46,046 bases of DNA from an uncultured Sphingorhabdus sp. (GCA_905479715.1 CAJQNR010000015.1:1-46046), one strand, 5' to 3'; numbered from the stretch's first letter, positions 10,404 through 19,371 are shown. Notes: generated from the letters alone by a model not told the origin. A program made the numbers and translations.

Positions 10404-11681
10404 CTATTTCTTCCTGTTCAGGAACCCGAACATATCGCCGCCGATCTTGCGCATCTGGATTTCTTCCGCGCCTTCGGTGATCCGGTAGCGGCGGTGATGC
10501 CGGTAGATATGCTCGAACGGCTTGTGGCGGGAATAGCCCATGCCACCGTGAACCTGCATGGCGCGGTCGGCGGCGTCACAGCACAGGCGGTTTGCGCGAT
10601 AATTGCACATGCTGACCTGCGCGGAAAGATATTTGGCGACATCCGGCTTCGGCATCGTGTCCATCTTGGCCGCCGTTGCGTAGATCAGCTGGCGCAGCAT
10701 GGCGGCTTCGGTGTGCAGTTCCACCAGCGGGAACTGGATCCCCTGGTTGACCGCTAAAGGCTTGCCGAATGGCTTTCGTTCTCCAGCATATTTCACCGAT
10801 TCATCGATGCAATATTGCGCTGCGCCGAGTGAAGAAGCGGCTTGGCGTATGCGGTTTTCATGAACAAAATGCTGGGCGCAGGCGAGGCCCATATCGAGAT
10901 CACCAAGTACGGCATCCGCAGGAATCCAGACATCTTTGTACGAACATTTCGGGTGGTCGGTCGGCATGTTGAACGTCCACATATATTCGCCGATCTCGAA
11001 ACCTTCGCTATCGACTGGAACAATGAAACAGCCGATGCCCTTGGCGTCACCATCCTTGCCGCTGTGCCGTGCAAAGGTCATCACATGTGAAGCCTTGTGC
11101 AGGCCGGTTGTCCACATCTTGTTGCCATTGATCAGCCAGCCGTCGACGCCGTCACGGGTTTCCCGCACTGCGGTCGTGTCCATCCAGGTGGCATCCGAGC
11201 CGTGATGTTCTTCGGTCAGGCCGAAACACCAGCCCATTTTTCCGGCGAGCATCTGGGGAATATATTCCTGCTTTTGCTGCTCGGTACCAAAGTCGCGCAG
11301 CATCAAAGGCAGCACCAGATTGCCGACGATTGAATTTTCGTTCTGCAGGTCATTGTGGAGGCCCAGACCCTTGTGGGCGAGATGCTCTCGGATCCGTGCC
11401 ATGCCCAGATTGGTGCCATTCTGGCCGCCAAATTCCTCTGGCAAAGCATAGCGATAGTGGCCGGCGGCGTCGGCGATTTGTCGCATTTCGGCCAGCAGCT
11501 CTTCCCATTCCTCGGTTGGCAGTCCTTGATTGTCCCAATCGGTCCGCGCATCTTCGCGCCGGTGATCGAAGAAACGGATATTATCATCGCGTTGTTCAAG
11601 CGGCTTGATCTCGGCCTCGATAAAGGCATCCAGCACATCCAGATAATTTTCAATTTCCTGCGGAACTTCGAAAGCGGTCAT
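10404..11681 (-). CDS. Acyl-CoA dehydrogenase, coupled to an APH-like kinase
   Basis: This flavoprotein (425 residues) has the acyl-CoA dehydrogenase fold: helical N-terminal domain with LPEEFGGQNGTNLG (about residues 77-90), the middle beta domain with CFGLTEEHHGSDATWMDT, and the C-terminal domain with AMQVHGGMGYSRHKPFEHIYR and RITEGAEEIQ, whose Glu fits the catalytic base. ACAD10/11-type enzymes, as recalled, have ADGPDEVH there instead, so this member may perform normal alpha,beta-dehydrogenation. The ATG at 11681 overlaps the stop of the upstream kinase-like gene (ATGA), so translation is coupled; a TGGAGAA ribosome site precedes it. The CoA substrate is unknown. Confidence 0.88.
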   Translation of the reverse strand: MTAFEVPQEIENYLDVLDAFIEAEIKPLEQRDDNIRFFDHRREDARTDWDNQGLPTEEWEELLAEMRQIADAAGHYRYALPEEFGGQNGTNLGMARIREHLAHKGLGLHNDLQNENSIVGNLVLPLMLRDFGTEQQKQEYIPQMLAGKMGWCFGLTEEHHGSDATWMDTTAVRETRDGVDGWLINGNKMWTTGLHKASHVMTFARHSGKDGDAKGIGCFIVPVDSEGFEIGEYMWTFNMPTDHPKCSYKDVWIPADAVLGDLDMGLACAQHFVHENRIRQAASSLGAAQYCIDESVKYAGERKPFGKPLAVNQGIQFPLVELHTEAAMLRQLIYATAAKMDTMPKPDVAKYLSAQVSMCNYRANRLCCDAADRAMQVHGGMGYSRHKPFEHIYRHHRRYRITEGAEEIQMRKIGGDMFGFLNRKK

Positions 11682-13081
11682 GTGGTTCTCCATTTGTCGA
11701 GTGCGACCTTGAGGCCGGCATATTTTGGTTGGTCGATCGATAGCCGTTCCAGCGCGGATAGCCGCAAATGGTCCCAAACCGCCGGATCGGATATCGCAAT
11801 ATCACCTTTTGAAAGCCCGCTGCAAAGCTGTCGATGATCATAACCGATAGCAGCGAGTCGGGCTTTGGCCGCCTCCCGGAAGCCGGGTCCCCATTCGGCC
11901 TGTCGCCGGGCAATTCCGAGCGCATTGCCCGCGACACGGGATTGAAACTTGTCATGCCCTTTCAAACCGGGCTGGACCTGACTGCTGTTCCATTCCCCCA
12001 GAGCCGTTAGCAGTTCGCCATAGCTGGTTTCGCCGGACGCGTTTTCTGCTGCGGGCACTGACCAGTCGAGTGCTGTACGGACATTTTCGGGCAAAATTTC
12101 CTCGAGCTGCAAGGCCAAGTCAATTTCAACCTCCGATACGCGGCGGCCGATGACCGTGCGTTCGAGCGACCGGTCGCCGTGACTGCGCCAAATCTGTCCC
12201 ATCACCATACAGGCGATACCCCACCAGAGGGTCGAATAGACCAACCAGAAGCGAAAACGGTCGGGGTCGACATCCGTGCCGCTTGCATTGGCATAGGCCA
12301 GAAGGAAGGATTCCGCGCTATCAAAGCCGCCAGCCACTTTTTCATAATGGCCAAATCGCCAGCTTGGCGTGCACAGATAGGCGATATCCTGCACCGGATC
12401 GCCAATCCGCGCCAGTTCCCAGTCGAGCACCGCTGACAGACCATTTTGATCAATCATCAAATTGCCCATCCGAAAATCGCCATGGACGAGATATTTGTCA
12501 CTGGCATCCGGAGCATTTTGGTTCAGCCAGTGGAAGGCCGCTTCATAAATGGGAATTTGGCCGCCAATTTCGTGATATTTGTCTTTCTGCACCCGGATCA
12601 GTTTCGCGGGTGAAAAATATTCCAGCGAACCGGGCAGGCTATCCAATGGTGTCTTATGGATAGCGGCCAGTTCCCGGGCACATTGCTCGGTCAATTTTGC
12701 TTCGGCTGCGGCAAAATCCGGATTGCCGAGAATTTTCTGAGGCAGGGTTTCTCCCTCCGCCTTGATCATGACGAAGCCTTCGCCCAGACCATCTTCGGGA
12801 CTCAGCCTGCCGCGAACCTGAGGAGCGGTGACTCCGGCCGCTCGGGCCAGTTCGATAATGTCCGCCTGAGCGCCGAGCGGCACGCCGCGCAATCCGTCGT
12901 TATCGGCCGAAAGACCCGTCGGCAGGCGGCGCAGAACAAATTCTTCGCCACCATAGGTAAACGCCCAGCTTTCCATACTGGCACCGCCCGAAAGCCGGCG
13001 AATATCGTCAAGCGTTCCGTCTGTACCGTAGGTCTTGGTACAATAGGCCGCCAGCTTTTCTTCAAAACCCTCATCCGTCAT
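11678..13081 (-). CDS. Aminoglycoside-phosphotransferase-like kinase (APH family)
   Basis: The protein (467 residues) has the APH kinase fold. Visible are the N-lobe with RRLSGGASMESWAF (about residues 28-41), the catalytic loop LVHGDFRMGNLM with His200, Asp202 and Asn207, and the metal-binding AVLDWELARIGDPVQDIAYL with Asp220. A C-terminal extension of about 130 residues (from about 340) is not typical of aminoglycoside kinases. The pairing with a coupled acyl-CoA dehydrogenase resembles the fused kinase-dehydrogenase proteins ACAD10/ACAD11 and LvaA/LvaC of levulinate catabolism, where the kinase phosphorylates a hydroxyacyl-CoA. So a lipid or hydroxyacyl-CoA substrate is more likely than an antibiotic; this is inference. 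The start ATG at 13081 has a weak ribosome site. Confidence 0.82.
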   Translation of the reverse strand: MTDEGFEEKLAAYCTKTYGTDGTLDDIRRLSGGASMESWAFTYGGEEFVLRRLPTGLSADNDGLRGVPLGAQADIIELARAAGVTAPQVRGRLSPEDGLGEGFVMIKAEGETLPQKILGNPDFAAAEAKLTEQCARELAAIHKTPLDSLPGSLEYFSPAKLIRVQKDKYHEIGGQIPIYEAAFHWLNQNAPDASDKYLVHGDFRMGNLMIDQNGLSAVLDWELARIGDPVQDIAYLCTPSWRFGHYEKVAGGFDSAESFLLAYANASGTDVDPDRFRFWLVYSTLWWGIACMVMGQIWRSHGDRSLERTVIGRRVSEVEIDLALQLEEILPENVRTALDWSVPAAENASGETSYGELLTALGEWNSSQVQPGLKGHDKFQSRVAGNALGIARRQAEWGPGFREAAKARLAAIGYDHRQLCSGLSKGDIAISDPAVWDHLRLSALERLSIDQPKYAGLKVALDKWRTT

Positions 13082-13142
13082 GCCCGAGGTTTAATCGGGC
13101 AATTAAAATTAAGCAAATGAATTTCGCGAGTGCGCGTGGTGC

Positions 13143-13171
13143 TTGCATGAGCAGGCAATCGTGCCTAATTC
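13143..13171 (+). promoter_or_regulatory. Candidate fabD promoter with palindromic operator in the spacer
   Basis: TTGCAT (13143-13148), a 17-base spacer and TAATTC (13166-13171) form a weak sigma70-like pair. AGGCA-ATCG-TGCCT (13153-13166) is a perfect dyad lying within the spacer, a usual position for a repressor site. The promoter boxes are poor, so the call is tentative. Confidence 0.3.
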
Positions 13172-13201
13172 CTCCCTGAGATTAGAGATTTGGGGGTCGA
13201 A

Positions 13202-14137
13202 ATGCGTGCATTTATTTTTCCGGGACAGGGTAGCCAGGCGGTCGGCATGGGCAAGGCGCTGGCCGAGGCGAGCAGTACCGCTCGCGAAGTTTTTGAGGAA
13301 GTCGATCACGCTCTTGAGCAAAACCTGTTCAAACTGATGTGTGACGGTCCGCTGGATGAGCTGACCCTGACTGAAAATGCACAGCCGGCAATCATGGCCA
13401 ATGCGATTGCGACTCTGCGCGTCATGGAAAAAGACGGGGGCACGTCGCTGGGGGACCTGTGCTCCTATGTCGCCGGTCATAGTCTTGGCGAATATACCGC
13501 GCTTTGCGCTGCCGGATCTCTTGACCTGACGACGACAGCAGGTCTGCTGAAATTGCGCGGCCTGTCGATGCAGAAAGCCGTGCCGGTCGGTGAGGGTGGT
13601 ATGGCAGCCTTGCTCGGTGCCGATATCAAAAAGGCGCAGGCACTGGCAAACGCATCCTCACAGGGTGAAATCTGCACGGTCGCCAATGACAATGATCCTA
13701 CCCAGGTTGTCATTTCCGGACATATCGGGGCAATCGAACGGGCGATTGCGGCGGCAAAGGAACATGGCATCAAGCGCGGCATATTGCTTCCCGTTTCGGC
13801 CCCGTTCCACTGTTCGCTTATGGGACCTGCGGCCGAAGCAATGGAAGAAGCGCTCGCGGAAGCGAGTCTGTTCGAACCGGCGGTCCCGGTTTTTGCCAAT
13901 GTTACCGCAGCGCCGGTTTCCGATGCCGACGAAATCCGTGAACTGCTGGTCCAGCAAGTGACCGGCACCGTGCGCTGGCGCGAATCGGTCGGCAATATGG
14001 CAGAAGCGGGCGTCGAGCAATTTGTAGAATTTGGCGGCAAGGTCCTGACCGGCATGGTCGGACGCATTGCTCCCGACGCGGAAACCGTCAGCCTTATATC
14101 AATGGACGATATCGAGGCATTTCTGAAGAATCTCTAG
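13202..14137 (+). CDS. fabD: Malonyl-CoA:ACP transacylase
   Basis: FabD moves malonyl from CoA to acyl carrier protein to start fatty-acid elongation. Visible signatures are FIFPGQGSQAVGMG at the N-terminus, VAGHSLGEYTALCAAG with the nucleophilic Ser, the catalytic His in PVSAPFHCSLMGPA, and ENAQPAIMAN. The length is 311 residues as usual. ATG 13202 is chosen because GGGGG at 13191-13195 lies about six bases upstream and homologues begin MRAFIFPGQGSQ; the in-frame TTG at 13190 overlaps the ribosome site. It opens the plus-strand cluster fabD-fabG-x-acpP-fabF-mltG. Confidence 0.97.
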   Translation: MRAFIFPGQGSQAVGMGKALAEASSTAREVFEEVDHALEQNLFKLMCDGPLDELTLTENAQPAIMANAIATLRVMEKDGGTSLGDLCSYVAGHSLGEYTALCAAGSLDLTTTAGLLKLRGLSMQKAVPVGEGGMAALLGADIKKAQALANASSQGEICTVANDNDPTQVVISGHIGAIERAIAAAKEHGIKRGILLPVSAPFHCSLMGPAAEAMEEALAEASLFEPAVPVFANVTAAPVSDADEIRELLVQQVTGTVRWRESVGNMAEAGVEQFVEFGGKVLTGMVGRIAPDAETVSLISMDDIEAFLKNL

Positions 14138-14183
14138 CAGAAGAAACCAATCTGTTTGGCTCTGTATTTTGAAGGAACATAGA

Positions 14184-14927
14184 ATGTTTGACTTAAGCGG
14201 CAAGACGGCTCTGGTAACCGGAGCATCGGGCGGGATCGGATCGGCGATCGCCAAATCTCTGGCCGCGCAAGGCGCGACGGTTGCTCTTTCCGGGACGCGG
14301 ATGCATGTGCTGATGGAGATGATCCCGGAAATGGCCGGTGAAGGTCATATCGTCATGCCGTGCGATCTTTCGAAAGCGGAAGAGGTCGATGCGCTGGTCC
14401 CGGATACGGTGGCGAAGCTCGGCAAGCTCGACATATTGGTCAACAATGCCGGGATCACCCGCGATGGCCTGGTAATGCGCATGTCGGATGATGATTTTAA
14501 TGACGTGATCCGGGTCAATCTGGAATCGGCCTTTCGCCTTATCCGTGCTGCCGCCCGCCCGATGATGAAGGCACGCCAAGGCCGGATCATCTCGATCAGC
14601 TCGGTTGTCGGCGCGACCGGCAATCCCGGGCAAGCCAATTATGTCGCGTCCAAGGCCGGTCTGGTCGGCATGTCCAAGGTATTGGCGCAGGAACTGGCAT
14701 CGCGTAATATCACGGTCAATTGCGTCGCGCCGGGATTCATTGAATCGCCAATGACCGATGCGCTGACCGATGCCCAGAAAGACGAAATCAATCGCAAGAT
14801 TCCGGCAGGGAAAATGGGCAATGGTGACGATATTGCCAGTGCCGTGGTCTATCTCGCCAGTCAGGAAGCATCCTATGTCACCGGGCAGACGATTCACGTG
14901 AATGGCGGCATGGCGATGATCTCCTAG
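14184..14927 (+). CDS. fabG: 3-oxoacyl-ACP reductase
   Basis: FabG reduces 3-oxoacyl-ACP with NADPH in fatty-acid elongation. The 247-residue product is a short-chain dehydrogenase with the cofactor loop TGASGGIG (residues 12-19), NNAG, and the catalytic Ser, Tyr153 and Lys157 in ISSVVGATGNPGQANYVASK. The C-terminal VTGQTIHVNGGMAMIS is typical of true FabG. ATG 14184 is preceded by AAGGAA seven bases upstream; the longer in-frame start at 14169 would contain that ribosome site. The gene is 46 bases after fabD. Confidence 0.97.
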   Translation: MFDLSGKTALVTGASGGIGSAIAKSLAAQGATVALSGTRMHVLMEMIPEMAGEGHIVMPCDLSKAEEVDALVPDTVAKLGKLDILVNNAGITRDGLVMRMSDDDFNDVIRVNLESAFRLIRAAARPMMKARQGRIISISSVVGATGNPGQANYVASKAGLVGMSKVLAQELASRNITVNCVAPGFIESPMTDALTDAQKDEINRKIPAGKMGNGDDIASAVVYLASQEASYVTGQTIHVNGGMAMIS

Positions 14928-14940
14928 CGTCAGGACAAAT

Positions 14941-15489
14941 ATGTTATCCTCTCTCCTGCTCGTGGCGATCGCCGCGAGTTCGCAACCTACGAAGCCGACG
15001 CAGGGACTGCTGACAATTGAACATCTCGACTGCATCAGCAGTCAAATCTCTGCCGATCAGGCGCAGGCCTATTATGCAATGACTCGTGATGGCGGGGAGG
15101 CAGAGGCTTTTGGAGCCGAACAGGATCTTTCAAAGGCTTGCCAGATTGAACACGGATGGTCCGACATAGAAACCCGAAATGCCTTTCGCATTTCTATCAT
15201 GGACGGTTGGCTGCTGGACGAGGGTTTGATCGCGAGCATACAAAGTCTGGGTGATTACCGATCCTGGCTTGACCGATATTATGACGACAAGGTCGGCCTC
15301 CCCGGAAAGCCCAAATTGGAAAACGGATTGGAAGATATTTTCCTGTCCGGAAAACTGGATGCCGATCTGACCGCCGCGGGCTACCCGGAAGACAGGAAAA
15401 CGCGCGAATGGGTCTATGGCTATTTTGAGTGGCGCGACAGCCTTCGCGGCATAGAGGATGATTTTCGCCACGGGGAATTGCGGCAATAG
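14941..15489 (+). CDS. Hypothetical exported-looking protein in the fatty-acid cluster
   Basis: This family is not recognised. The product has 182 residues and begins with a short hydrophobic stretch, MLSSLLLVAIAASSQ, that could be a signal peptide although it lacks the usual basic N-terminus. Two Cys residues (LDCISSQ and SKACQIE, about residues 30 and 61) could form a disulfide if the protein is periplasmic. The rest is predicted helical and acidic with many aromatic residues (YFEWRDSLRGIEDDF near the end). The ATG follows AGGA by about six bases and starts 13 bases after fabG, so it is co-transcribed with fabG. Confidence 0.75.
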   Translation: MLSSLLLVAIAASSQPTKPTQGLLTIEHLDCISSQISADQAQAYYAMTRDGGEAEAFGAEQDLSKACQIEHGWSDIETRNAFRISIMDGWLLDEGLIASIQSLGDYRSWLDRYYDDKVGLPGKPKLENGLEDIFLSGKLDADLTAAGYPEDRKTREWVYGYFEWRDSLRGIEDDFRHGELRQ

Positions 15490-15522
15490 TTTTTCTTGTT
15501 GCACAAAGCTGCTGTTGCCCTC

Positions 15523-15551
15523 TTGCCAGCGGGGCGGCATGCAAGTAGGAC
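15523..15551 (+). promoter_or_regulatory. Candidate acpP promoter
   Basis: TTGCCA (15523-15528), a 17-base spacer and TAGGAC (15546-15551) precede acpP by 35 bases. The -35 is good, the -10 weak. A separate promoter would fit the high demand for acyl carrier protein. Confidence 0.4.
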
Positions 15552-15586
15552 AAAAACGAAATTAATAAAACGAAGAAGGAACTCTC

Positions 15587-15823
15587 ATGAGTGAGACTGC
15601 AGACCGCGTAAAAAAGATTGTCGTTGAGCATCTGGGTGTTGAAGCCGACAAAGTGACTGAAGAAGCTGCTTTCATCGATGATCTGGGCGCTGACAGCCTC
15701 GACATTGTTGAGCTGGTGATGGCGTTTGAAGAAGAATTCAGCGTCGAGATTCCAGATGACGCTGCAGAAAAAATCGGCACCGTCAAAGATGCCATCGACT
15801 TCATCGACAAAAACAAGGGGTAA
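15587..15823 (+). CDS. acpP: Acyl carrier protein
   Basis: AcpP carries growing acyl chains on 4'-phosphopantetheine. The 78-residue acidic protein has the attachment motif [13 protein letters not shown] with the modified Ser37. The start ATG 15587 has AAGAAGGA about six bases upstream. It lies between the fabG cluster and fabF and is followed by its own terminator. Confidence 0.99.
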   Translation: MSETADRVKKIVVEHLGVEADKVTEEAAFIDDLGADSLDIVELVMAFEEEFSVEIPDDAAEKIGTVKDAIDFIDKNKG

Positions 15824-15887
15824 TTGATTTTGGGGTGTTGCCATGGAAAAGGGCACGCCTCGGGGCCAATGATCGCTGAATGACAGC

Positions 15888-15937
15888 AAAGCGGCTCACC
15901 GGCCTAGGGAAGATTTCCTGAACCGGTGGCCGCTTTT
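15888..15937 (+). terminator. Rho-independent terminator after acpP
   Basis: AAAGCGGCTCACCGG (15888-15902) pairs with CCGGTGGCCGCTTTT (15923-15937) with one bulge, followed by TGATTT. fabF then needs its own promoter or read-through; with only 39 bases to its ATG, partial read-through is likely and would set an excess of AcpP over FabF. Confidence 0.8.
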
Positions 15938-15976
15938 TGATTTCGGGCAGAGGAAGTCCGCAAGGAGAAGCATGAT

Positions 15977-17233
15977 ATGCGCCGTGTAGTAGTTACCGGA
16001 TTGGGTTTGGTCACGCCGCTGGGCGGGGATGTGGAAACGACCTGGAGCAATATATTGGCGTCCAAGTCGGGCGCGAGCAAAATTACGCGTTTCGATGCAT
16101 CCGATCAGAAATGCCGTATTGCCTGCGAGGTCAAGCCAGCGGACCATGAATATGGTTTCGATCCGAATTTGCGCGTTGATCACAAGGTTCAGCGTCAGGT
16201 TGATCCGTTCATTATCTATGGCATTGATGCCGCCGGCCAGGCGTTTGAGGATGCCGGTCTGCTCGACATGTCGGATGAGGACAAGCTCCGCACCGGTTGT
16301 TCGATAGGCTCCGGGATTGGCGGTTTGCCGGGAATCGAGAAAGAGTCAATCGTCCTGTATGAACGTGGTCCGAGCCGGGTCAGCCCGCATTTTGTCCACG
16401 GTCGTCTGATCAACCTCATTTCCGGTCAGGTCTCGATCAAATATGGCCTGATGGGGCCGAATCATGCGGTTGTAACGGCCTGTTCTACCGGTGCGCACAG
16501 CATTGGTGATGCGGCGCGGATGATTGCTCTGGATGATGCCGACGTCATGTTGGCAGGCGGCGCTGAAGCGACGATCTGTCCGATCGGCATAGCCGGTTTT
16601 GCGCAGGCAAAGGCGCTCTCGACCAAACGCAATGATGATCCAACAGCCGCTTCGCGGCCCTATGACAAGGACCGCGACGGTTTCGTCATGGGCGAAGGGG
16701 CAGGGGTTGTTGTTCTGGAAGAATATGAACGGGCAAAGGCACGCGGTGCCAAAATCTATTGTGAACTGGTCGGCTACGGCCTCTCCGGTGATGCCCATCA
16801 TGTGACCGCCCCGCATCCGGAAGGCATTGGCGCCTATAATTCCATGGCGATGGCGCTCAAACGTTCCGGTTTGACCACCGCCGATATCGACTATGTCAAC
16901 GCCCATGGGACGTCGACCATGGCGGATGTGCTCGAACTGGCTGCTGTCCGCCGCCTGTTCGGCGATGATATCGCCACGATGTCGATGAGTTCGACCAAAT
17001 CGGCGATCGGGCATTTGCTCGGTGGTGCGGGTGCCGTGGAAGCGATTTTCTGCATTCTTGCGATGCGCGATCAAATTGTGCCGCCGACGTTGAATCTCGA
17101 CGATCCGGAAGAGGCTTGCGACGGCGTTGATCTGGTGCCGCATATTGCGAAAAAACGTAAGGTGAATGCTGTGCTCAGCAACAGCTTCGGCTTTGGCGGA
17201 ACCAATGCCAGCATCATCATGAAAGCGGTCTAG
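15977..17233 (+). CDS. fabF: 3-oxoacyl-ACP synthase II
   Basis: FabF condenses malonyl-ACP with acyl-ACP to lengthen fatty acids. The 418-residue thiolase-fold protein has the nucleophile Cys169 in VVTACSTGAHSIGDA, the first His in VNAHGTSTMADVLE and the second in SAIGHLLGGAGAVEA, and the C-terminal SNSFGFGGTNASIIM loop. It starts MRRVVVTGLGLVTPLGG, exactly at the conserved N-terminus, with AAGGAG at 15961-15966 upstream. The mltG gene follows three bases after its stop. Confidence 0.98.
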   Translation: MRRVVVTGLGLVTPLGGDVETTWSNILASKSGASKITRFDASDQKCRIACEVKPADHEYGFDPNLRVDHKVQRQVDPFIIYGIDAAGQAFEDAGLLDMSDEDKLRTGCSIGSGIGGLPGIEKESIVLYERGPSRVSPHFVHGRLINLISGQVSIKYGLMGPNHAVVTACSTGAHSIGDAARMIALDDADVMLAGGAEATICPIGIAGFAQAKALSTKRNDDPTAASRPYDKDRDGFVMGEGAGVVVLEEYERAKARGAKIYCELVGYGLSGDAHHVTAPHPEGIGAYNSMAMALKRSGLTTADIDYVNAHGTSTMADVLELAAVRRLFGDDIATMSMSSTKSAIGHLLGGAGAVEAIFCILAMRDQIVPPTLNLDDPEEACDGVDLVPHIAKKRKVNAVLSNSFGFGGTNASIIMKAV

Positions 17234-17236
17234 TAT

Positions 17237-18208
17237 ATGCGCCGTCTCGGTTGCCTGATATTGGTAGCGGCGGCGATCATTGCAGCCTTGCTGGCCGGGA
17301 ATTTTCTCTATGGCTGGACCGCCAGCGGTCCGCTGGAAAGTCAGCGCACGATTATCATCAAGTCGGGTTCGAGTCTGGCGATGGCTGCCGCGGTGATGGA
17401 ATCGGAAGGTGCGATCAAATCCGCCGATGCGTTTCTGAATCGTGCGAAAATTCTGGGTGGATCGGAGCCGATCAAGGCCGGGGAATTTGAAATTCCAGCG
17501 GGCGCAAGCAACGCGCTGATTCTCGATATCCTGCAGGGCGGCAAATCGGTTCAGCGCCTGATCACCATACCCGAAGGCACGCCATCAATCATTGTGTACG
17601 AGAAGCTGATGGCGGAAAAGCTGCTGACCGGCGAGATTCCGGTGCCGGCAGAGGGATCCGTGCTCCCCGACAGCTACAGTTTTGAACGGGGAGAAAAGCG
17701 GGCGGCGGTCTTGGCGCGGATGCAGAAGGCGATGAAGGATACGATTGCGGAACTGTGGCCCAAGCGGTCCAGTCATGCGGTTGTCAAAACGCCCGATGAA
17801 GCGGTGACTCTGGCAGCCATCGTGGAAAAGGAAACCGCTCTGGCGCGGGAGCGCAAAACCGTGGCCGGCGTGTATGGCAACCGGGTTCGGCGCAACATGA
17901 TGCTGCAGGCCGATCCGACGATCATCTATCCGATCACCAAGGGCAAACCCTTGGGTCGCCGGATTAGACAATCCGAAATAGCCGCGGTGAACGATTATAA
18001 TACCTATTCGATGGTGGGCTTGCCGAAAGGGCCGATCGCCAATCCGGGGCGAGCATCGATTGAAGCGGTATTGAATCCGGCCAAGACCGATGCGCTCTAT
18101 TTTGTTGCCGATGGCAAGGGTGGGCATATCTTTGCCGAAACCCTCGAAGAGCATAATCGCAACGTCGAAAAATGGTTTGCGATACGCCGCGAACGCGGGG
18201 AAATGTAG
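17237..18208 (+). CDS. mltG: Endolytic murein transglycosylase MltG
   Basis: MltG cuts nascent glycan strands at the inner membrane and is thought to end glycan polymerisation. The 323-residue protein has one N-terminal membrane helix (about residues 5-27), a LysM-like segment, and the YceG catalytic domain with LAAIVEKETA (residues 192-201, containing the catalytic Glu) followed by GNRVRRNMMLQADPTIIY and YNTYSMVGLPKGPIANPG. Only three bases separate it from fabF, so they are co-translated from one message, linking fatty-acid and wall synthesis as in many Proteobacteria. Confidence 0.96.
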   Translation: MRRLGCLILVAAAIIAALLAGNFLYGWTASGPLESQRTIIIKSGSSLAMAAAVMESEGAIKSADAFLNRAKILGGSEPIKAGEFEIPAGASNALILDILQGGKSVQRLITIPEGTPSIIVYEKLMAEKLLTGEIPVPAEGSVLPDSYSFERGEKRAAVLARMQKAMKDTIAELWPKRSSHAVVKTPDEAVTLAAIVEKETALARERKTVAGVYGNRVRRNMMLQADPTIIYPITKGKPLGRRIRQSEIAAVNDYNTYSMVGLPKGPIANPGRASIEAVLNPAKTDALYFVADGKGGHIFAETLEEHNRNVEKWFAIRRERGEM

Positions 18209-18315
18209 AACGCCATCGGCTTGTAGCTATTATGGATCCGCTGGCTTATCATCAGACCGATCCATCGTGGAAACTTGCCGGCGTTTAATCGTCCCGCAAG
18301 CGGAAGGAACCGTGA

Positions 18316-19371
18316 ATGTCGGCAAGGCTGGTTGAAATAATCGTTCCGGATCGGGAAGTGTCACGGACGAAAGTGATCATCGCCAATCACTGCAGCCGTT
18401 ACTGGCAGGAGCCGGTGCCCGATGGCCTTGAAAAATTTTCCTGTGTCGTGCCCAGCCGGTCGATCGAAGCGCTGATTGCCGAACTGGACGGGAATTTCAA
18501 AAAAGTTGAAGAATTTTCCGTTCTTGTATTGCAGGTCGAAGCGGTCCTGCCGGAAATCCCCGAACTGGAAGAAATTGCGCCGAACCCATCGGGCGCGCGC
18601 AAGCCACCAAGCAGGATTGAAGCCTTTTTCACCCGTGACCGGATCAGTACCAACGAATTATATGACGATATCGAACCCAGTCTGGAACTGCGTCCCAATT
18701 ATCTGCTGACGGTGGTGCTTTCTGCCTTGATCGCTGCCCTGGGGATGCGCAGCGGTCAGACCGCGGTGGTCATTGGTGCGATGATCATCGCGCCGTTGCT
18801 TGGTCCCACCATGGCAATGGCGATGGCGGCAACATTGGGGGACAAGGCGCTTGGCCGCCGGGCGATCAATATGCTTGTTGTCGGGATATTGGCCGCCTTG
18901 CTTTTCACCTTTGTGCTGGGCCTGTTTATCGAGGTTGATCCGCTGGTGGCCGAGCTGAGAAACCGTACGATCGTCCACCCTGCCGATATTGCACTGGCTC
19001 TCGCCTGCGGTGCTGCCGGCGTGCTGGCGTTCAGTCAGGGCGCTTCGCTGTCGCTGGTCGGCGTGATGATCGCGGTGGCGCTGGTACCGCCGATTGCAGC
19101 CGCAGGGTTGTTCTTTGGGAGCGGCAACGAAATATTGGGATTCAGGGCCCTGTTTTTGCTGGCAACCAATCTGGTCTGCATCAATGTGGCCGGAATCATC
19201 ACATTTCTGGTTCAGGGATTGCCGCCGCGAAGCTGGCGCATCACCAGCGGCATATTCATCATATGGTTGATCATATTGCTACTGTTCGTCGGGCTCGTCG
19301 GTGGCCGGATCGCGCTGGGCGGAGACGGACCGATATATGATGCGAACGGCTCCCCATCCTATCAGGATTAG
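18316..19371 (+). CDS. DUF389-domain membrane protein
   Basis: The 351-residue protein belongs to the DUF389 family (TIGR00341-like). A soluble N-terminal part of about 125 residues (VEIIVPDREVSRTKVII onward) is followed by about six membrane segments, including the conserved MRSGQTAVVIGAMIIAPLLG block and SLSLVGVMIAVALVPPIAAAG. The molecular function of the family is not established. The ATG has AAGGAA seven bases upstream. It lies 107 bp after mltG and ends 40 bp before the convergent nitronate monooxygenase gene. Confidence 0.9.
   Translation: MSARLVEIIVPDREVSRTKVIIANHCSRYWQEPVPDGLEKFSCVVPSRSIEALIAELDGNFKKVEEFSVLVLQVEAVLPEIPELEEIAPNPSGARKPPSRIEAFFTRDRISTNELYDDIEPSLELRPNYLLTVVLSALIAALGMRSGQTAVVIGAMIIAPLLGPTMAMAMAATLGDKALGRRAINMLVVGILAALLFTFVLGLFIEVDPLVAELRNRTIVHPADIALALACGAAGVLAFSQGASLSLVGVMIAVALVPPIAAAGLFFGSGNEILGFRALFLLATNLVCINVAGIITFLVQGLPPRSWRITSGIFIIWLIILLLFVGLVGGRIALGGDGPIYDANGSPSYQD

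Noticed and set aside
11678-13081. Aminoglycoside resistance gene
   Set aside because: The fold is APH-like, but the length, C-terminal extension and coupling to an acyl-CoA dehydrogenase point to metabolism.
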